Below, one piece after another: positions 58,902 through 64,000 of a stretch of DNA of 64,000 bases. Source of the DNA: Mycoplasma simbae ATCC 49888 (lineage in GTDB: Bacteria > Bacillota_I > Bacilli_A > Mycoplasmatales > Metamycoplasmataceae); the NCBI RefSeq assembly GCF_000702705.1, contig NZ_JNJG01000004.1, forward strand, positions 1 through 64,000, written 5' to 3'. A program made the position numbers and the translations under genes. Each line of letters opens with the position of its first letter. Position 1 is the first letter of the stretch. The notes under the pieces are model-generated. The model searched no databases and had not been told where the DNA came from. It was given only the letters and a program-made list of their open reading frames with translations.

Positions 58902-58907
58902 TATAAT
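58902..58907 (+). promoter_or_regulatory. -10 box of the riboswitch-lipoprotein operon
   Basis: TATAAT, with a possible -35 box TTGTTA about 19 bases earlier. It would start transcription near G58914, the first base of the sequence that can pair with the terminator loop. Confidence 0.65.
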
Positions 58908-58913
58908 ATTAAC

Positions 58914-59024
58914 GACAAGGGTGCTGGAAACGGCTGAGATTATACCGACGAGCAGATCATGGTAATTCATGCGTGGCTCAATAAAGACTTAAAAATATCC
59001 CCTTGTCACATAGAGGATATTTTT
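58914..59024 (+). promoter_or_regulatory. TPP riboswitch with intrinsic terminator
   Basis: The thi-box pattern is clear: GGGTGC, then CTGAGA (58934-58939), ACC, then GATCATGGTAATTCATGCGTG against the family's GATCTGGATAATaCCAGCGTA. Helices can be drawn: P2 GGT/ACC, P3 GCTG-GAAA-CGGC, P4 GAGC/GCTC, P5 CATG-GTAATT-CATG. Terminator: AAAAATATCC (58991-59000) with GGATATTTTT (59015-59024). The 5' end GACAAGGG (58914-58921) is the exact complement of CCCTTGTC (59000-59007) in the terminator loop. When TPP holds GGG in P2, the terminator can form; without TPP the long-range pairing should prevent it. This predicts repression by TPP. It precedes two LRR lipoprotein genes. Confidence 0.88.
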
Positions 59025-59051
59025 GTTTAATTTTTTAAATTAAATATATCA

Positions 59052-59072
59052 GTTCCTCTTTTGTAAAGGAAC
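59052..59072 (+). promoter_or_regulatory. Hairpin that can hide the ribosome binding site of the first LRR gene
   Basis: GTTCCT pairs with AGGAAC (6 bp, 9-base loop). The right arm is the Shine-Dalgarno sequence AAAGGAAC, which ends 3 bases before the ATG. It would be a second, translational level of control after the riboswitch. Confidence 0.5.
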
Positions 59073-59075
59073 AAT

Positions 59076-61196
59076 ATGAAGATTAAAAAACACATATTCA
59101 ACTCATTACTTTCTTCATCATTGCTATCTATTCCAATGTTAGCTATTGCTTGTGAATATACAGATAATGGCAATAAAACTAAAAAAACAAACACTCAAGT
59201 GGATCCTTATTTTGACGCTAGAGAAAATCTGCCACACGTTTTAACAGTAAAAAAAGCTAAGGCTTTATTTGATCAAAAAGCTAAAAGTGTTGTGATTCCA
59301 GATGAATTTACTGAAATTAGCAATAATGTTTTCAAAAATATGTACGATTTGGAAACTGTAGTTTTACACGATAAGATTACTGCTATTGGTCAAAATGCCT
59401 TCGATAATACCAATATTAGTACTTTGAAATTACCAAGCAAACTTACAACTTTAGGTGGTTTTGCCAACACTAAAATCAAAAGTATTCAGCTACCTAATAC
59501 GTTAAAAAATATCTTGCCTAATACCTTGGATAATACCAAAATTGCACAACTTGATTTACCTAATGGTTTAGTTGAGTTAGGCGGTTTTAAAGACTCATCA
59601 ATTTCATCACTTTCCCTTCCCGAATCATTGCTTGTAATTCACCCAGGTTCATTTGATAAAACTACAATTTCATCTTTACAAATCAATGAAAACTTATTGA
59701 AAATTGGCGGTTTTAGTAATACCGCACTAACTTCAATTAGCTTTAATCAAAAGCTTAAAGAAATTAGTCCAAATTCATTCTCACACTTACAAATAAATAA
59801 GCTTACATTACCTAAATCACTGCGTAAATTGGGTGGTTTTGCACACACAAAAATAGATACTGTTAGCGTTCCTGAAGGAGTTGTGGAAATTACTGCAGAT
59901 GCATTTAATTCAGCTGATGCTTTACGATCATTAACATTGCCTTCAACACTGAAAAAATTAGGTGGCTTTGCCAACACTAATCTAGTGGCTGTAAATTTAC
60001 CAGCTGGTCTAGAAGAAATAAGTAAAGGTGCTTTTGATACAACTTTAATTAGCGATATAACCTTGCCTCAAGGATTAATTCGTTTGGGTGGATTCGCTAA
60101 TACTGCAATTAGAAACATTGAAATTCCTCAAAGCGTTCAATTTATTGAGCCTTCAACATTGGATTATCGCACCGAAATGACAGGAAGTTATCGCACACTA
60201 AACTTACCTAAAAATTTAAAAACTTTTGGTGGATTTAAAAACTGAAAAATTAAGGAAATTAGCTTACCTTCAACTCTTGAACATATCTATGGATCAACAT
60301 TGGATTTTACAGATATTTCAGAGCTTTCCCTGCCTTCTAACTTAATTTCTTTTGGTGGTTTTTCAGATACCAATATCAAGTCAATAAATTTACCAAAAAC
60401 ACTGAAATATCTATATCAAGGAACACTAGACAATACAGCTATTAAAACTTTAGACTTGCCTAGAGGACTTGAAAGATTGGGCGGTTTTGCTGGAACACAA
60501 ATAACTTCATTAAAAACACCAGCAAATCTTGAATCAATAGCACCTGGTTCATTTAGCAATACACAAATTGACTCGTTAATTCTAAATGAAGGACTAACCA
60601 GTATTGGCGGGTTTACTCGTACTCCAAAACTAACAGAAGTTATCTTACCTGATAGCATAAAAGTAATTGAGCCTTTTAGTTTTGAAGATTCAGCACTAAC
60701 AGCAATTCAATTACCAAGCCAATTAGAAGTTTTAGGCGGTTTTGGTGGTAAAGACACCAAAATTAAAAAATTAATCATCCCTAAAACACTTAAATACATC
60801 AGTAGTGATGCCTTTAGAAGCAATCAATGAATTCGTAAAATTGAATTTCCAGAAGGTTTAATTGAGCTTAATGGTTTTGCCTTTAGTCGTGTAGCTCAAA
60901 TTAATATTCCAAGCACAGTTAAACGTGTAGCAGGTTTTAATGTTTCATACGTAAACGAGTTAAATTTACCTGAAGGATTGCAATATTTTGAAGGTTTTCA
61001 CGAAAGTAATGTCGATACATTGATTTTACCTAGCACTGTAATTTATGCTGAAATAAGTAAGCCACACTGAGCAACATTAGAACGAGTAATTGTTAAAAGT
61101 AAACATTTAATGAATAATATTGAATGAGTTAATGAGATGCGTGAGCAACATGTTAATTTAATCGATCAAAGTAATCAAACACAGGAGAATAATTAA
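59076..61196 (+). CDS. BspA-like leucine-rich-repeat surface lipoprotein 1
   Basis: 706 residues. Signal peptide with lipobox LAIAC (Cys26). From about residue 75 to the end it is built of LRR_5/BspA-type repeats with a ~42-residue double period: a unit with LGGFANTxIxSIxLPxxL alternates with one reading ...ILPNTLDNTxIxxLxLPxGL. At least eleven GGF units are seen (positions 127, 169, 211, 253, 296 onward). Repeats near the C terminus are less regular (LNGFAFS, VAGFNVS, FEGFHES). BspA-like proteins bind host matrix or cells in other organisms. Several Trp are TGA. It is preceded by the TPP riboswitch, and its stop codon lies 2 bases before the next ATG. Confidence 0.88.
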
Positions 61197-61198
61197 AA

Positions 61199-63667
61199 AT
61201 GAAAAAGAAATTAATTTTGTTAGGAACAGTGCCGAGTGCATTTTTACCCATTGCAGCCGTGGCTTGTACAACTAATGAAGATAAAAAAACACCAGGCGAT
61301 GGCGAAGTAAAGCCTGGTAACCCAGATCAAGAAAAAACCCCATTACAATTAGCTAAAGAAAAATTGCACGAAGAAATTCAAATCGCAACTGAAAAACACA
61401 AAAAATACAGTGGCGACTATGACTTAAAAGCCTTTTATGAATCAGCCGAAGCTATTAATGAAGCTACAGCCGTATATCACAATGCAACTGTTGTTGATCA
61501 AGTTGAAGCAGGTATTACAAAACTAAAAGAAGCTATTAAAAAAACAGACGTATACTTTAGTTTAGGCAGAGAACAAAAACAAGAATTAGTTAAACAAACA
61601 TTGCGTGAAGAAATTGCTAAAGCAAACGAGGTTAAAGCAACTTTAACTAAAGATGATGCTATCGAAGTAATTGAAACTAGCGTAGCTAGTGCAAATTCAA
61701 TTCAAGAAGGAGCGGACCGTTACTACCGTAAACTAGGAGAAGCAACTAGAAACATTCACGATGCAGTTGAATTGGCTAAAGAGCTTGAACAAAAAACAAA
61801 TTTAGAGTTATTTGAAAGATACATTAATACTGGTTCTGCAGTGTTAAACGAGTTTGAAAGACAATATGGTAACGATGCAATTTACCAAGATATTCAAGCT
61901 GATATTAGATCTGAATTCCAAAAAGCAGCTGAGTTATTAAACACACTTAAAGAGCAAGCACAAGTTCAACAAGGTCAAACGCCCGACGAAGCAAAACAAA
62001 GACAAATTGCAGAGGCTAACGCACAAGCGCAAACTAAAAAAGTTGAATTAAGAGCAACAATTAAGCGTTTAATTGATGGAGCCAAAAATGAAGCTATTAC
62101 CCCTGAAATTGCACGCCAATTATTCAAAATTACTGATACAACAGTTGAAATTCCAGCAGCCGTTAAATTTATTCACGCTAACTCATTCAATGATTTTAGC
62201 GAATTAACAACGCTAACTTTAAATTCTCACTTAGTAAGCATTGACCAAGGTGCATTTAGTGACACAAAAATCACAGCCGTAACATTGCCAGCAAGCTTAA
62301 CAAAACTAAGTGGTTTCGATAGAACTCAAGTTAGCTCACTAGTAATTCCAGCAAATGTTAAAACAGTCGATCACGCATTCAACAACGTTACTACACTTAC
62401 AACTTTAACCTTACACGAAGGTCTAACATCAATTAGTGGTTTTGACAACACCAAGATTACTTCTTTAACTTTACCAGCAAGTTTAACCTCTTTAATTGGT
62501 TTTAGATACACACCAATTACTACTTTATCATTGCCAGCGGGTTTAACTACATTCAACACTAACTTGCCAAACTTAACTGAACTAACTATTCCAGCTGAAT
62601 TTAATATTGATTCAGTAACATCAAACCAATCTTCAACTACTGGAGTTGTAATTTCTAAAGCAGTCTTTCCTAAATTAACTTCAATTTATGTAGCTACACA
62701 AGAACAAAAAACTAAATTAGAAGAAAAATTAGGTGGGGAAATTAGAATTGAAAATGAAAGTGAAATCCAGGAAAGTGTGACAACAGGTGAAGCCGCAGTA
62801 GCACAAAGACAAAAAGACTTAGAGGTTTATGTAGGATATCTTCAAGATATTGCTCATAAAAATGTGCTTGAAGCATGAGACACACTAACTGAAGATGTAA
62901 AAGCTAAATTAATTGAACATGTTGGCACATCAGCAACAGAATCCGATGAAATTAAACAAGCAATCTCAGATGAAATTGAATACTCAATGTCTTGAGCTTC
63001 ATGAAAAAAACTTAATGTATTGGATACTTTAATTGAGAAAGCAAAAGAGTTGATTGGTCATGTCGGTTATAATTTTGAAAACGTTGCCCAAGATACAAAA
63101 CTAACCCAAGAAACAAGAGATAATTTTGCTGCTAAAAACACAGAATACACTTCAAGAATTGATGAATTTAAAGAACTGCTAAAATCAATTGATGACAAGA
63201 AAAAACAATTAAAACAATATGAGGCAGCAGTCGCTTCGGCTGAATACTACTTAGAATACTTGAAATTCCTTTCAGAAAAACGTGTTAAAGACCGTTATTC
63301 AAGCCTAACAAGCGAGCAAAAATCAGCAGTTAAAGAAATTGTTAAACCAACAGCTGAAACTGAATTGGAAACTTGACCAAACGCCACCGATGAACAAGTA
63401 ACAGCAAGAATTGAAGCTTTCTACTTCGCTAACCAATATAACGCTGCTCACAAATTATCTGAAACAGATGCGAAAATTAAAAAACTTACAGCTTTAGTAA
63501 CAGCAGCTGGCTACACCCTTACGCAAGAAAATATTGCACAAGACTCTGAATTAGAAGATAGAGATCAAATCAAAACAGATTTCGACATGGAAAAAGATAA
63601 ATATGAAGCAGCTAAAGGAAATGAATGAAAAACAATAATCAAAGTAAAACAAACAAGTCAAGCCTAA
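61199..63667 (+). CDS. LRR surface lipoprotein 2 with helical flanks
   Basis: 822 residues. Lipobox IAAVAC (Cys23). A short linker rich in Lys/Pro/Gly/Asp leads to an N-terminal helical region (~50-300) with patterns such as LKEAIKKTD and LAKEKLHEEI, similar to FIVAR-type three-helix modules. A shorter set of BspA-like repeats follows (~308-470; SGFDRTQVSSLVIPANV, SGFDNTKITSLTLPASL). The C-terminal third is again helical and charged. GGAG lies ten bases before the ATG, inside the end of gene 1. Its last 43 bases overlap the start of a third lipoprotein gene in another frame. Operon with lipoprotein 1, so under the same riboswitch. Confidence 0.85.
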
Positions 63668-64000
63668 AAAAATTTATATTATCTTCGAGCCTAGCAACAT
63701 CATTTGTTGCTGGCTCTTTCATAGCTGTAAGTTGTAGCAATTTACCTAAAACCACTGAAAAAACACACGTTGAACTGCTTAAATTCAAAGATTTTGATTT
63801 TGAAAATAAATCTGCTGAATACAAAATTGAAGGTGTTAAATTGCAAACCTTTAAAGACAAAAAAACAGATGATTTATATGTAAATATCAATGAATTCTTA
63901 TCAAAATTACACGGTATTTTTGACACTAGTGATTTAAAATACACTAGGTTTGAAGATGGTAAATACTACTATAACCTTGGTGAAAATGTAATGATATTTG
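63625..64000 (+). CDS. Third lipoprotein of the riboswitch operon (partial, runs off the window)
   Basis: The first 125 residues are present. The signal peptide ends in FIAVSC (Cys37), with a basic, Asn/Lys-rich start MKNNNQSKTNKSSLKK. The segment LYVNINEFLSKLHGIFDT resembles the N terminus of mycoplasma lipoproteins that carry S41 peptidase domains further on, but the decisive part is outside the window. AAAGGA precedes the ATG inside the 3' end of lipoprotein 2 (43-base overlap), implying coupled translation. Confidence 0.75.
   Translation, partial: MKNNNQSKTNKSSLKKFILSSSLATSFVAGSFIAVSCSNLPKTTEKTHVELLKFKDFDFENKSAEYKIEGVKLQTFKDKKTDDLYVNINEFLSKLHGIFDTSDLKYTRFEDGKYYYNLGENVMIF

Overview
The window is AT-rich DNA from a mollicute. 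Many otherwise continuous reading frames cross in-frame TGA codons at conserved Trp positions (MgtA, EF-G, S7, OppB, PepF), so I read it with genetic code 4 (TGA = Trp). The gene set also points to Mycoplasma: many lipoproteins with a lipobox Cys, a PDxFFG-type giant surface protein, OppABCDF, unlinked 5S rRNA genes, and no wall or biosynthetic genes. It fits the Mycoplasmopsis/Metamycoplasma (hominis) group. I cannot name the species.

Layout. 1-4.7 kb: type I restriction subunit HsdR (+), a convergent tyrosine recombinase (-), and a ~550 bp spacer with four perfect 12-bp tandem repeats. 4.7-20.5 kb (-): one apparent transcription unit of ~15.8 kb, reading from a 2641-residue membrane-anchored PDxFFG protein with an HExxH zinc-protease motif straight into oppA-oppB-oppC-oppD-oppF. 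20.7-23.8 kb (-): a coiled-coil lipoprotein with its own terminator. 24.0-33.1 kb: small metabolic and housekeeping units (phosphoglucomutase/phosphomannomutase, ECF-type S component, NusB, azoreductase, NERD protein plus YgjP-like metallopeptidase, MgtA-type ATPase, M42 aminopeptidase); several of these starts look leaderless. 33.2-35.0 kb (-): endonuclease-I-like surface nuclease and an overlapping lipoprotein. 35.1-39.7 kb (-): potABC plus a PotD-position protein, the spermidine/putrescine importer. 39.9-40.4 kb: a decayed C5 methyltransferase. 40.6-46.1 kb (+): PepF and a heterodimeric ABC exporter. 46.2-48.4 kb: a convergent type II restriction-modification pair. 48.5-51.4 kb (-): HAD phosphatase, two identical 5S rRNA genes flanking an RsuA-type synthase and a lipoprotein, then tRNA-Lys and tRNA-Leu. 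51.5-54.2 kb (+): two low-complexity lipoproteins with a candidate small RNA between them. 54.3-57.3 kb (-): rpsL-rpsG-fusA. 57.6-58.8 kb (+): trigger-factor-related chaperone. 58.9-64.0 kb (+): a TPP riboswitch with an intrinsic terminator, followed by two leucine-rich-repeat lipoproteins and the start of a third lipoprotein.

The genes suit a host-dependent parasite: surface proteases and nucleases next to importers (Opp, Pot, ECF), peptidases that finish imported peptides (PepF, M42), and restriction systems of which one is intact, one is partly visible and one is decaying. The two observations I rate highest are the TPP riboswitch controlling BspA-like surface lipoproteins, and the co-transcription of a giant putative metalloprotease with the oligopeptide permease.
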